A DNA stretch of 64,000 nt from JBMNQH01 sp050944035 (GCA_050944035.1 JBMNQH010000006.1:1-64000), one strand, 5' to 3'; shown: positions 34,265-43,887, counted from the stretch's first letter. Notes: a model not told the origin generated them from the sequence alone. Numbers and translations: made by a program.

Positions 34265-35233
34265 TCAGATTTCATACCCTGCAAAATATTTTTCTACAAA
34301 ATTCACCGAAGAGACAGAAATGGTCTGTCCTCGAAGGGAATTGAGAATACCGGCATCCGTTGGAAAATCAAAAGTTAACTTATAAGAATGCAGCAGCTGG
34401 TGTTTTTCCCCATAACGCCGGTTGATGCGTTCTTTGCCGTATTTTCCGTCACCGAGCAGGGGATAGCCGGCATCTGCCATTTGAGCACGAATCTGGTGGG
34501 TACGACCGGTAAACAGGCGGCATTCGACCAAAGAGAGGGAATCCCGCGTTGTCATTGTACGATACTGTGTGATTGCGGTTTTGGCGCCGGGTTTGGATTG
34601 CTTGCTGACATAGACCTGATTTTTTACAGCATCCTTGAACAGATAACCTTCCAGTCTTGCTTCTGCAGGCCTGGGACGGCCAAGCACGACACAAAGATAG
34701 TATTTGCTGATTTCGCGATCTTTGATTTTTTGATTGAGAATCCGGAGTGCTTCGGCAGTTTTGGCCGCAATGACAATGCCGCCGGTGTTGCGGTCAATCC
34801 GGTTGCAGAGTGCAGGCGCAAAGCTGGCTTCATCCCGTGGACTCCAGAGGTGGTTCTGGTAGGCATATGCCTGAATATTGGCGACCAACGTGTCATAACT
34901 CCACTCGCCTGCACTGTGGCAGAGCATCCCGGGCTTCTTGTTGACAAGGAGGATATTCTCATCTTCGTAGACAATATCCAGTTTTGGTGTGGCGACTTTA
35001 AGATAAGCATTGTCCTCCGATGGCTTTTCAAAAAACTCGTCGTTGATGTACAGCTGCAGTACATCGCCGGTTACCAGACGCGTATCCCGTTTTGCACCTT
35101 TTCCGTTGACTTTGATGCGTTTTAGACGAATGTATTTTTGTAGCAGAGATTCCGGAAGTAAGGGGACAGCTTTGCCGACAAAACGGTCCAGCCGCTGATT
35201 TGCATCGTTTTGTTTGATGGTAAGTTCGCGCAT
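34265..35233 (-). CDS. RluA-family 23S rRNA pseudouridine synthase
   Basis: 322 residues. N-terminal S4 RNA-binding domain (about 1-75: DANQRLDRFVGKAVPLLPES), then the catalytic domain with the Asp in CNRIDRNTGGIVI (about residue 145), AKTAEALRILNQ and TGRTHQIRAQMADAGYPLLGDGKYG. Isomerises uridines in large-subunit rRNA, most like RluC/RluD. Single-gene transcript. Which sites are modified is unknown. Confidence 0.92.
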   Translation of the reverse strand: MRELTIKQNDANQRLDRFVGKAVPLLPESLLQKYIRLKRIKVNGKGAKRDTRLVTGDVLQLYINDEFFEKPSEDNAYLKVATPKLDIVYEDENILLVNKKPGMLCHSAGEWSYDTLVANIQAYAYQNHLWSPRDEASFAPALCNRIDRNTGGIVIAAKTAEALRILNQKIKDREISKYYLCVVLGRPRPAEARLEGYLFKDAVKNQVYVSKQSKPGAKTAITQYRTMTTRDSLSLVECRLFTGRTHQIRAQMADAGYPLLGDGKYGKERINRRYGEKHQLLHSYKLTFDFPTDAGILNSLRGQTISVSSVNFVEKYFAGYEI

Positions 35234-35448
35234 AGGTTCGGCCTTTCTTTGGTTACAATCAAATTACAGTATGGTTTGCACCATCGGGGGCATTATAGCA
35301 TGAACTGCACTGTTTTTGAAGGAAAAACCGACTGGAATTGACAGAGAACTTTTTTAGGTTTAAAATACAAGGGAAATTTCATGCGAAAACTGTGCAAAAT
35401 AAAGTAGAAAACCCGTGTACAGCGCAGGGAGTTTCTCGTAAAATTTTG

Positions 35449-35477
35449 TTGACAACAGAAAAGATATACTCTATAAT
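35449..35477 (+). promoter_or_regulatory. Consensus promoter of DUF177-rpmF
   Basis: TTGACA and TATAAT with a 17-base spacer, ending 26 bases before the ATG at 35504. Confidence 0.92.
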
Positions 35478-35503
35478 ACTGAAGTAACTGTGTGAGGTGT
35501 GTC

Positions 35504-36004
35504 ATGAGGATAAATCTCCATGAAATCATTGATGTTCCCGGCGGTGTTGTTCCATTTGCATGCGAATTGAACACAGACCGCCTTTGCTTTCCCTCAATTC
35601 GCCGTTTTCTGTCTACACCGACTGCTTCCGGTACGATTGAAAACCGCGCAGGTGTTTTGACCTTGACCGGAAAGCTGCATGCCGATATGATCTGCATTTG
35701 CGACCGTTGTGCGTCGGAATTTGAGTGGAAGAAAATACAGGATCTGCAGGTGTTGCTGGCCGCGGAGCTGGAAGATGAGGAAAATCCTGATATCTTTCTG
35801 CTGGATGGTGACTGGCTGGATCTTGATGATGTCCTTGAGACCTGCTTTATACTGGATATGGAGACAAAGTGTCTCTGTAAAGAGGATTGTGCCGGGCTTT
35901 GTGCAAGTTGCGGTGCCAATCTGAACCTCGGCCCCTGTAACTGCCGGGGAAAAATGGATCCAAGATTCGCTGTGTTAGAACAGCTTTTGGATAAAGAATC
36001 ATAA
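35504..36004 (+). CDS. DUF177 protein (YceD-like)
   Basis: 166 residues. DUF177 proteins, encoded next to rpmF across bacteria, are linked to 23S rRNA maturation. Seen here: an N-terminal beta-rich part, a CICDRCASEFEW zinc-knuckle-like motif (about 62-73) and a C-terminal CKEDCAGLCASCGANLN...CNC cluster, all typical. ATG at 35504 follows GAGGTG by four bases; an upstream GTG at 35492 lies within the Shine-Dalgarno. Co-transcribed with rpmF. Confidence 0.9.
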   Translation: MRINLHEIIDVPGGVVPFACELNTDRLCFPSIRRFLSTPTASGTIENRAGVLTLTGKLHADMICICDRCASEFEWKKIQDLQVLLAAELEDEENPDIFLLDGDWLDLDDVLETCFILDMETKCLCKEDCAGLCASCGANLNLGPCNCRGKMDPRFAVLEQLLDKES

Positions 36005-36052
36005 TTGTATAACGATGCTGTTCAACTCAGCTCATGATTAGGAGGTATCACC

Positions 36053-36238
36053 ATGGCTGTCCCCAAGAGAAAAGGTTCTAAGGCTAGAAGAGATAAGAGA
36101 CGTAACGCTCACTGGAAGCTCAGCACCCCCGGTATCGTCGCATGCCCGAATTGCGGTGCCTATCACCTGCCCCATCGCGCTTGCAAGGCTTGTGGTCAAT
36201 ATAAAGGTCGTAACGTTATCGCAGTAGAAGCAAAATAA
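36053..36238 (+). CDS. rpmF: 50S ribosomal protein L32
   Basis: 61 residues, highly basic start (MAVPKRKGSKARRDKRR) and the zinc-ribbon cysteines CPNCGAYHLPHRACKACG. AGGAGG precedes the ATG. Follows DUF177 as usual; a terminator-like stem follows at 36269. Confidence 0.97.
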   Translation: MAVPKRKGSKARRDKRRNAHWKLSTPGIVACPNCGAYHLPHRACKACGQYKGRNVIAVEAK

Positions 36239-36268
36239 GAATAACCTTAGCAATATGATAATGTTTGA

Positions 36269-36298
36269 GAAGAGGAGGCGGAAGCTTCCTCTTCTTTT
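36269..36298 (+). terminator. Terminator after rpmF
   Basis: Arms GAAGAGGA and TCCTCTTC with further pairing GGC/GC inside, followed by TTTT. Some transcription may read through to the gene at 36334. Confidence 0.7.
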
Positions 36299-36333
36299 CC
36301 ATCCAGGCGTTTTGAGATGAGGAGAAGAAAGCA

Positions 36334-37653
36334 TTGAAGTCTGTCATCAAATCGGTTGAACGGGGTAGCCCGATTTCCCGAAAGGCGAAGGTCGGAGAAC
36401 GGTTGGTCTCGATCAATGGCCACATCATCCATGATGTGTTGGATTATAAATATTATGCCTATGACAGGAATCTCGTCATCGAGCTGGAATCTCCAGATGG
36501 CGGTATCCATGCCGTCAGAGTCCGTAAAAGTGAGGGAGAAGATCTCGGTCTGGAGTTTGAGACCTATCTGATGGATCGTGCACGTTCCTGTGCCAATCGG
36601 TGTGTGTTCTGCTTTGTAGATCAGCTCCCACAGGGAATGCGTCCGACCATGTATTTTAAGGACGATGATGCCCGACTCAGTTTTTTGACAGGCAATTATA
36701 TCACGCTGACCAATCTTTCTGAGCGGGAGCTCCAACGCATTATTGATTTGCGCATCAGTCCCATCAATGTTTCCGTCCATGCGACAGAGCCAGCCTTGCG
36801 CGCCAAGCTGCTCGGCTGTCCCCGCGGCGCAGAGGGGTATGCGCAGATGCAGCGGCTTGCAGCGGGGGGCATTACGATGAACTGCCAGATTGTCTGTTGT
36901 CCTGGACTGAACGATGGAGAGCAGCTCAGCCGCACCATGCAGGATCTTGCAGTGTTGTATCCGAAGGTTCGAAGTGTTTCTGTGGTTCCGGTTGGTCTGA
37001 CAAAGTATCGGGAAGGGTTGTATCCGCTGACGCCGTTTGATCGGAAGAAAGCGGAAGAAACTGTTGCACGCGTCAATGCATTTGGATTGCAATGTCTGGA
37101 ACAATATGGCAGCCGCATTTTTTTCTGTGCGGACGAGCTGTATTTAAAGGCCAAACAGGAGCTTCCCGATGAGGAATACTATGAAGGATATCCGCAGATT
37201 GAAAACGGTGTTGGTCTGCTTCGTTCCATGCAGGAGGAGTTCCGGCTAGCCTTACGGCTGGAAGAGAATCCGAAAACAGAGCAGATGTTTTGTATTGCCA
37301 CCGGCGTAGCAGCTGCTCCTTTTATGCAGGACTTGCTGGAGCAGGCGATGGAACGCTTCGACAATGTGCATGGATATGTTTATGCCATTCAAAATGATTT
37401 TTTTGGACACACCATTGACGTTGCAGGTCTGATCACAGGTGGTGACTTGATTCGTCAGCTCCGTGGGAGACCATTGGGGAACCGGATTTTGATTCCGCAG
37501 ACCATGCTCCGCCATGGAGAGGGTGTCTTTTTGGACGATATTACGTTGCAGGATGTGGAGCGGGAACTGGGTGCTCCGGTTCGCCCTGTGATGCAGGATG
37601 GGTATGAGCTGCTGCTTGCCATGCTTGGGGAGGACAGCAGCGAAATCCAATGA
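36334..37653 (+). CDS. DUF512 protein with PDZ-like and radical-SAM-like parts
   Basis: 439 residues. N-terminal PDZ-like region (about 1-65, ISRKAKVGERLVSINGH), then CANRCVFCFVDQLP (a CX3CX2C cluster as in radical SAM proteins), a barrel-like middle, and a C-terminal DUF512 domain. Members are widespread in Clostridia, usually beside der and plsY as here, with no proven function. Start TTG at 36334 is preceded by GAGGAG. The CX3CX2C triad is complete, so a [4Fe-4S] cluster is likely. The adjacent der starts 27 bases downstream. Confidence 0.9.
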   Translation: MKSVIKSVERGSPISRKAKVGERLVSINGHIIHDVLDYKYYAYDRNLVIELESPDGGIHAVRVRKSEGEDLGLEFETYLMDRARSCANRCVFCFVDQLPQGMRPTMYFKDDDARLSFLTGNYITLTNLSERELQRIIDLRISPINVSVHATEPALRAKLLGCPRGAEGYAQMQRLAAGGITMNCQIVCCPGLNDGEQLSRTMQDLAVLYPKVRSVSVVPVGLTKYREGLYPLTPFDRKKAEETVARVNAFGLQCLEQYGSRIFFCADELYLKAKQELPDEEYYEGYPQIENGVGLLRSMQEEFRLALRLEENPKTEQMFCIATGVAAAPFMQDLLEQAMERFDNVHGYVYAIQNDFFGHTIDVAGLITGGDLIRQLRGRPLGNRILIPQTMLRHGEGVFLDDITLQDVERELGAPVRPVMQDGYELLLAMLGEDSSEIQ

Positions 37654-37680
37654 ATAAATTGAAAAGAGGAGGATAACGAG

Positions 37681-39009
37681 ATGTCGAAACCTCTGGTAGC
37701 CATTGTCGGCAGGCCGAACGTCGGCAAATCCATGCTGTTCAACCGACTCGTTGGGCAGCGCCTTTCCATCGTGGAGGATACGCCGGGCGTAACTCGTGAC
37801 CGCTTGTATGCGGAATGTGAATGGAACGGTCGCCGTTTTGATATTGTGGACACTGGCGGAATTGAGCCCACAACCAATAGTGAAATTTTGCTGTTTATGC
37901 GGGAGCAGGCACAGATTGCCATTGATGCAGCAGATGTGATTGTTCTGGTAACAGAAATTGGGACCGGTGTCACTGCCGCGGATCAGGAAGTTGCAAACAT
38001 GCTTCTGCGGTCAAAAAAACCGGTGGTTCTTGCGGTCAATAAGATGGACTCCATCGGTGTACCGGATCCCGGAATCTATGAGTTTTACAGTCTTGGCATC
38101 GGCGAACCCATTGCGACTTCCGCAGTGCATGGCCATGGTACCGGTGATATTCTGGATGCCTGTGTGGCCAATTTCCCCCCGAAAACGGAAGAGAAAGAAG
38201 AGGATGATACCGTCAAGGTGGCCATTATCGGCAAGCCGAATGTTGGCAAATCCTCGCTGACCAACCTGATCCTTGGAGAAAACCGTGTGATTGTCAGCAA
38301 CATTGCCGGTACCACTCGTGATGCAGTGGACTCCTATTTTGAAAATGAATATGGAAAATACCGGTTTATTGATACGGCAGGCATTCGACGGAAATCCAAG
38401 GTGGATGACAGAATCGAAAAGTTTTCTGTCATGCGTGCAAAGCTTGCCATTGACCGCAGCGATGTATGCCTGATTATGCTGGATGGTCGGGATGGTGTCA
38501 CCGATCAGGATACCAAAATTGCGGGGCTGGCGCATGAGTCCGGGAAAGCCTGCATTATTGTTGTCAATAAGTGGGATCTTGTGGAAAAAGACTCCAGAAC
38601 CATGGATCAGATGCGGAAAAATATTATGCGGGATTTGAGCTTTATGTCCTATGCACCGATTCTGTTTATTTCTGCATTGACTGGACAGCGTACCCAGCGC
38701 ATCTTTGAGCTGGTAAACTTTGTCAACGATCAGAGTTCTATGCGCATTACCACCGGTATGCTGAATAACGTCCTGGCGGATGCCCAGGCAAGAGTACAGC
38801 CGCCGACGGACAAAGGACGTCGCCTGAAGATTTACTATATGACGCAAACCGGAATTAAACCGCCGAATTTTGTTGTATTTGTCAACAGCCGGGAGCTGTT
38901 CCATTTTTCTTACCAGCGGTATTTAGAAAATCAGATCCGCGCGGTATTTGGATTGGAAGGAACACCAATCCGTATGGTCATTCGTCAGAAAGGGGATAAA
39001 GAATCATAA
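37681..39009 (+). CDS. der: Ribosome-associated GTPase Der (EngA)
   Basis: 442 residues with two tandem GTPase domains: first P-loop GRPNVGKSMLFN (about 10-21) with DTGG, second GKPNVGKSSLTN (about 184-195) with DTAGIRRKSK and NKWD, then the KH-like C-terminal domain. Needed for 50S subunit maturation. Its last base overlaps the plsY start. Confidence 0.96.
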   Translation: MSKPLVAIVGRPNVGKSMLFNRLVGQRLSIVEDTPGVTRDRLYAECEWNGRRFDIVDTGGIEPTTNSEILLFMREQAQIAIDAADVIVLVTEIGTGVTAADQEVANMLLRSKKPVVLAVNKMDSIGVPDPGIYEFYSLGIGEPIATSAVHGHGTGDILDACVANFPPKTEEKEEDDTVKVAIIGKPNVGKSSLTNLILGENRVIVSNIAGTTRDAVDSYFENEYGKYRFIDTAGIRRKSKVDDRIEKFSVMRAKLAIDRSDVCLIMLDGRDGVTDQDTKIAGLAHESGKACIIVVNKWDLVEKDSRTMDQMRKNIMRDLSFMSYAPILFISALTGQRTQRIFELVNFVNDQSSMRITTGMLNNVLADAQARVQPPTDKGRRLKIYYMTQTGIKPPNFVVFVNSRELFHFSYQRYLENQIRAVFGLEGTPIRMVIRQKGDKES

Positions 39010-39638
39010 TGGCAACCTTGCTTCTTATTTTAATTGCAATCATTGCCTATGTATTGGGCAGTGTAAACGGTGCAATTATTGCTTCCAAATATATTTTTCA
39101 TAAGGATATCCGGGAACTTGGCAGCGGAAATGCCGGTTTAACCAACTTCCTGCGTAATTTTGGTCCTGTGGGTGTGGTTTTGCTGCTTGCGATCGATGTT
39201 TTGAAATCTGTTCTTGCGGTTATAATCGGTGGCCTTCTGCTCGGTATCGTTGGCTATCCGACCCTTGGTAAGTTTTTTGCAACATTCTGCCTGGCGCTCG
39301 GCCACAATTATCCCGTCTTTTACAATTTCCGTGGAGGAAAGGGAGCGCTGTGTACCGGTGTTGCTGTGCTCTTGATCGACTGGAGAGTCGCTTTGATCTG
39401 CATAGCAGTGTTTTTGCTGACAATTATTTTTACCCGCTATGTCTCTCTTGGTTCGATTCTCAGCGCCGTCTGTTTTCCAATCTATGTATGGGCATTCCAC
39501 TACGGAAGTATGGCCGGTGTGCTTGCCTTGTTAAACTGCCTTCTCATTCTCTGGAAGCATAGAAGCAACATTGTTCGTCTCATTGCCGGGACGGAATCCA
39601 AGGTTAAATTTGGGAAAAAGAGCAAGCCGATGCTTTAA
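39009..39638 (+). CDS. plsY: Glycerol-3-phosphate acyltransferase PlsY
   Basis: 209 residues, multi-spanning. Family marks: LGSVNGAIIASKYIFHKDIR, ELGSGNAGLTNFLRNFG, GHNYPVFYNFRGGKGA. Transfers acyl from acyl-phosphate to glycerol-3-phosphate, the first step of phospholipid synthesis. Follows der as in many Clostridia. Confidence 0.95.
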   Translation: MATLLLILIAIIAYVLGSVNGAIIASKYIFHKDIRELGSGNAGLTNFLRNFGPVGVVLLLAIDVLKSVLAVIIGGLLLGIVGYPTLGKFFATFCLALGHNYPVFYNFRGGKGALCTGVAVLLIDWRVALICIAVFLLTIIFTRYVSLGSILSAVCFPIYVWAFHYGSMAGVLALLNCLLILWKHRSNIVRLIAGTESKVKFGKKSKPML

Positions 39639-39652
39639 TGCATCGGCTTTTG
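39625..39652 (+). terminator. Terminator overlapping the plsY stop
   Basis: Arms AGCCGATGC and GCATCGGCT then TTT; the stop codon TAA is in the loop. Confidence 0.85.
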
Positions 39653-39674
39653 CCGTATTGGAGGAATGATTACC

Positions 39675-40794
39675 ATGTTATATCGACCGTTTCGCGATAG
39701 CGGAATCCAGACTTCTCTGATGGGACTGGGATGTATGCGATTTCCAACGACAGGGGAAACAGAAGAAATTCATGAAAAGAAAGCGGAAGCAATCATTGAT
39801 TCGGTTTATGCGGCCGGTGTCAACTATTTTGATACAGCCTATGTTTATAATCGTGGGGACTCGGAGCGGGTTACAGGGAAGGCTCTGAGCAAATATCCAA
39901 GAGAGCGTTTTTATCTAGCCACCAAATTGCCCGGATGGCAGTGCCGTTCTGAGCGCGATGTCTGCGCAATTGTAGAGCGTCAACTGGCACGGTGTGGACT
40001 ACTTTGATTTCTATCTCTGCCACAGTGTCAGTGAAAGTATGATGGGATACTATACCCGTGCTTTTGTTCTTGAGACGCTGACGAAACTGAAGGAAGAAGG
40101 CGTTATTCGCTATCTCGGTTTTTCTTCTCATGGAAAACCGGACATGCTGGAAACATTTGCTGACCTGTATCCCTGGGATTTTGCGCAGATTCAGCTAAAT
40201 TACCTCGATTGGGAGTATCAGAATGCAAAACGGCAGTATGAAATTCTCTGTGCGCGGAATCTGCCCATCATGGTCATGGAGCCGGTTCGCGGCGGCCGTC
40301 TTGCCGATCTTTCTCCGGCGGCAAACCAGCTGTTGCAATCCCAGGCACCACAGAAAAGCATTGCTTCCTGGGCAATGCGATTTGCTGCCAGTTTTCCACA
40401 GGTACAGACCGTGTTGAGCGGTTGTACCACGTTGGAGCAGGTACGAGACAATTTAGATACGATGCAGCAGTTTGAGCCGATTACAGAGAAAGAGTGGCGA
40501 ATTCTGGAGCAGGCTGTGGCATTGATGAAGCAGGATGTGCTGATTCCCTGTACCGGTTGCCATTACTGTGATCCCTGCAGCCAGGGGTTGGATATTGCTG
40601 AACTGATGAAATTGTACGGAAACTATGCAATGTCACGCAGCGATTTTGATTTCAGTAACCTTCGGATGTTGCCGTTTGCCAAACAGCCCAGCCGCTGTAC
40701 CGGATGCAAAAGCTGTGAAGCACACTGTCCGCAGAAAATTAAAATCTCGGAACTCATGCAGGAGATGGCTGCGATCATACAAAAGGAAAATTAG
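39675..40794 (+). pseudogene. Frameshifted aldo/keto reductase with C-terminal ferredoxin domain
   Basis: Two adjacent frames together encode one protein of about 375 residues. The first part (39675-40007: RPFRDSGIQTSLMGLGCMRF...NYFDTAYVYNRGDSE...LATKLPGW, ending QLARCG) breaks near 39997; the second resumes in another frame as VDYFDFYLCHSVSESMMG and continues through MVMEPVRGGRLADL to a ferredoxin-like tail with PCTGCHYCDPCSQG and RCTGCKSCEAHCPQ. Continuity of the family pattern needs two added bases (or one removed) around 39995-40000. Catalytic Tyr of the reductase is in DTAYVY. Either a real mutation or a sequencing error; the rest is undamaged. ATG at 39675 has GGAGG ten bases upstream. 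Confidence 0.85.
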
Positions 40795-40821
40795 AACGGG
40801 TAGAAATTTTATAACTTCATG

Positions 40822-40850
40822 TTGACAAGGCAAAAGCTTTCTGCTAAAAT
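40822..40850 (+). promoter_or_regulatory. Promoter of tRNA-Ala
   Basis: TTGACA and TAAAAT with a 17-base spacer, 34 bases upstream of the tRNA. Confidence 0.85.
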
Positions 40851-40884
40851 ATCACTTGCAATTGAGATTGCATATGTGATATTT

Positions 40885-40960
<76 letters not shown>

Positions 40961-41000
40961 AGAAGTCCTGAAATCCTTAGATTTCAGGACTTCTTCTTTG
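40961..41000 (+). terminator. Terminator of tRNA-Ala
   Basis: Arms AGAAGTCCTGAAATC and GATTTCAGGACTTCT with a four-base loop, starting directly after CCA; followed by TCTTTG. Confidence 0.9.
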
Positions 41001-41019
41001 CGTTTGGTTGATTTATGTT

Positions 41020-41068
41020 AGCGGTACAGCCCAGCTGCCTGTTTTGCAGGCAGCTGGGCTGTACCGCT
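41020..41068. repeat. Perfect 22-bp-arm inverted repeat
   Basis: Arms 41020-41041 and 41047-41068 (beginning AGCGGTACAGCCCAGC) pair perfectly around the loop TTTTG. No T-run follows. It lies in the gap between tRNA-Ala and the cupin gene. Confidence 0.9.
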
Positions 41069-41165
41069 GTTGGCGTGCATTTAGTTGTCGGCAGCTCCCC
41101 TAATTTCATACCGGTTTCCCCAAAATTATTTCCTTATCTGACCCGTGCATGTTCATGCCGTTCAA

Positions 41166-41612
41166 TCAGTATTTCTCATTTGCGGCATCTGCCTTCGTGC
41201 GATGTATGGTTCCCCTAGGGTGTTGGGGCGGTGCATAGATAGATGAGAGCTTCAGCGGACAATTCCCGGCGTTAAAAACATTGTGCCATGTACCGCTTGG
41301 CACAAAGACGGCATCCCCTGCACTAAGGCGGCGTTTGAAGTCCAGTTCTTCCCTGCAATCGCCCATGCAGACAAGCGCCTGCCCGGCCTCCACGCGAATG
41401 AACTGATCCGTGTCAGGGTGAATTTCCACACCGATCTCACCGCAGGCAGGGATACTCACGAGTGTCATCTGCAAATGACACCCTGTCCAAAACGCCGTGC
41501 GAAAATTATGATTTTTCTGCGCCTCGCGCGTTATATTCGTAACAAATGGCTTAGGTCCGTGTTCGGTGTTGCCAGCATCACAGCTACACCTCATAGGGTG
41601 GTGAGATTCCAT
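41166..41612 (-). CDS. Cupin-domain protein
   Basis: 148 residues. The conserved cupin motifs are EIHPDTDQFIRVEAGQALV (motif 1) and GDAVFVPSGTWHNVFNAG (motif 2), with likely metal ligands His, Asp/Gln and His. It lacks a fused regulatory or catalytic domain. Small cupins act as isomerases, dioxygenases or sugar-binding proteins; the substrate cannot be inferred. It begins MESHHPMRCSCDAG, an atypical Cys/His-rich head. AGGAG is eight bases before the ATG. Lies beside a decayed phosphonate locus but no link is shown. Confidence 0.85.
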   Translation of the reverse strand: MESHHPMRCSCDAGNTEHGPKPFVTNITREAQKNHNFRTAFWTGCHLQMTLVSIPACGEIGVEIHPDTDQFIRVEAGQALVCMGDCREELDFKRRLSAGDAVFVPSGTWHNVFNAGNCPLKLSSIYAPPQHPRGTIHRTKADAANEKY

Positions 41613-41728
41613 GTTGTACGCTCCTTTCTATAATTGGAACTATATAATATTATGCAGACGCAGGTGTTGCGGTGAATGGCGTTTTTTCATTTTTTCATTT
41701 GTTGTTTCAGACATTGAGTCATGCCCTG

Positions 41729-42767
41729 TTATATGCCAAAGGCGCAGATTAACTGTGGCAGAGCAGAAAAATTTCGAATTACAAAGTGAGCGCCGGCAGT
41801 ACGAAAAATAGTTTCGGCCTTTTGACAGATAGTATCCTGCTCGGCGGGGGGAAGGCTTTCAAATTCCTCCTGGCTCAAACCCAGTTCCGAACTGTCCTCA
41901 ATTACCCCAACGGACCAGACACCTGCATTAACGCCTTCCTTGATATCGGAGACAGTATCGCCTACCTTGAGGACGTGTTTCACATCAGTGACCTGTAAAG
42001 CTTTCAGGTTTTCGAAGATCATATAAGGGTAGGGACGGCACTTGCCATTTACGGCATCCGGGCTAAACCAACAGTCGGGAGTGTAGCCCAGCTCGGTAGC
42101 TTTGGAAACTACGATATTCATCATGGAATCCGTATAACCGGTGGTGGAGCCAATTTTCAGTGCCATATCCGGCAGAGTATTTACAGTTTCCAACACATAG
42201 GGTTTGGGGTCAGCGAAGATCCGGGATAGAGAACAGCTTGGGCTCAAATTGGGCATATACGGCATCTGTATCCTCGTGAGTAACGGCATGGCCGGTTACC
42301 TTCTTCCATTCAGATGCAATCCGTTCCATGTTTAGCATAGTGCGAATATGTTCTCGTTTCAACATACCCATGGGTTTGCGCGTTTCTTCCATAGTAACGA
42401 AAACGTCAAAGTGCGCAAATGCCTCACGGAATGCCTGGACAGGGGCAAAGCATCCGTAGCGTAGTGCCAGTCCAGGCAAGGATGACGGCTTCTGGCATGT
42501 CTCCACCTCCTTCGGATAGTCGGCAATAATGGCAGTGACTTTCTCAATATCTTCTTTGTAAATCTCTCCAATGTTGCCGATGCGGAAAGTATCCGGATCC
42601 GTCAGCTTACCAGGGTAGATCGCATAACCTCGCTCCTTAATATAGTTGTAAAAATCGGAGAACTGAAAAGAAACACCCGTTGGAAAGAAGAAAGTAGTAA
42701 TGATGGGACCCTGATGAAGACCGTCAATGTACGTTGAAAATCCCATTTGTTCAATGAGCAGACGGTT
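41729..42767 (-). pseudogene. Degraded phnW-phnX phosphonate locus
   Basis: From its 5' end (42767) the minus strand reads NRLLIEQMGFS...GPIITTFFFPTG...YAIYPGKLTDPDTFRIGNIGEIYKEDIEK, the C-terminus of 2-aminoethylphosphonate-pyruvate transaminase (PhnW), whose first two-thirds, including the PLP lysine, are missing. Without a break it runs into YGCFAPVQAFREAFAHFDVFVTMEETRKPMG, phosphonoacetaldehyde hydrolase (PhnX), lacking its N-terminal nucleophile Asp motif. A frameshift near 42220-42240 then moves the rest (ADPKPYVLETVNTL...KIGSTTGYTDSMM...KVGDTVSDIKEGVNAG...AGAHFVIRN) to another frame. At least two deletions and one frameshift are needed, so both enzymes are dead. Confidence 0.9.
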
Positions 42768-42960
42768 TTATGGCAGTTAGATACTGTTGTGTGCAGGACC
42801 TGGAACTGACAGTTGATAGACTGGAATTCATTTCTTATCACTCTCGGGTGAAACACTTTGTATAGCCGTAAATCAATGTGTTTAGGGAAAATGAAGGAAG
42901 ATAATTGGCATTAGAAATAGGGAGCACTTATATATTGGTTTTCCATTTTCTATTTTAAAA

Positions 42961-43887
42961 TCATTGGATGGTACTATTTTGCAGATATTCTTCCGCAAAC
43001 CGGGAAGCAACGGCACCGTCAGCTGCTGCCGTGACGATCTGACGGAGCGGTTTTGTACGAACGTCTCCGACGGCAAATACGCCGGGGATATTGGTTTTTG
43101 TGGTTTCATCTGCAATAATATAACCATAGTCATCCAGTTCCAACTGGCCTTTGACAAGTGCCGTGTCGGGTATGCGCCCGATGGCAACAAATATGCCGTC
43201 ACAGGACAGGGAGGAAGCAGTTCCGTTCACTGTTAATGTAACACCTTGAAAATGCTGGTCATAGAGGAAATCTGTCACCTGTGCATTCCAGATAAATTCG
43301 ATGTTGTCGGCCTGCTGTAGTGGATCCAGGTAAGCTTTTGTGGCACGCAGCGTATCTCGCCGGTGAATGAGGTAGACTTTCTCACAGATCTTTGAAAGGG
43401 TGAGCGCATCAGCAGCTGCGGAGTTGCCGCCGCCGGCGACTGCCACCGTTTTCCCACGGTAAAACATACCATCACAGGTTGCACAGTAGGAGACACCCTT
43501 GCCCCGCAATTCCTCTTCTCTCGGAAGTCCCAATGTTCTGGGGAAAGCACCAGTTGCCAAGATGATCGTTTTGCCCTGGAACGTGCCGTCTGTAGTGTGC
43601 ACCTGTTTTGGTTGTGCAGTAAGATCCAGTGAGAGCACTTCAGCAGGCGCAGTTACAGCGCCGAACCGCGCTGCACCGTTTTGCATTTTCAGTGCCAGTT
43701 CAAAACCGTCAATGCCTTCGTCAAAACCGGGAAAGTTGTCCACTCTGGAAGTAGTGGCCATTTGTCCGCCTGGCGCGAGTTTCTCCAGTACTAACGTGGA
43801 AAGTCCAGCCCTAGTACAGTACAGTGCAGCGGTATATCCGCCGGGACCTCCGCCGACAATGACAACATCGTAAATTGTATCGATCAT
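42961..43887 (-). CDS. trxB: Thioredoxin reductase
   Basis: 308 residues. FAD site VVIVGGGPGGYTAALYCTRA at the start, redox-active CATC in VSYCATCDGMFYRG (about residue 136), NADPH site VAGGGNSAAADAL and GVFAVGDVRTKPLRQIVTAAADGAVAS at the end. Transfers electrons from NADPH to thioredoxin. ATG at 43887 has GGAGG nine bases upstream. A weak promoter TTGTCT...TACTAT lies about 50 bases upstream. Thioredoxin itself is not nearby. Confidence 0.93.
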   Translation of the reverse strand: MIDTIYDVVIVGGGPGGYTAALYCTRAGLSTLVLEKLAPGGQMATTSRVDNFPGFDEGIDGFELALKMQNGAARFGAVTAPAEVLSLDLTAQPKQVHTTDGTFQGKTIILATGAFPRTLGLPREEELRGKGVSYCATCDGMFYRGKTVAVAGGGNSAAADALTLSKICEKVYLIHRRDTLRATKAYLDPLQQADNIEFIWNAQVTDFLYDQHFQGVTLTVNGTASSLSCDGIFVAIGRIPDTALVKGQLELDDYGYIIADETTKTNIPGVFAVGDVRTKPLRQIVTAAADGAVASRFAEEYLQNSTIQ

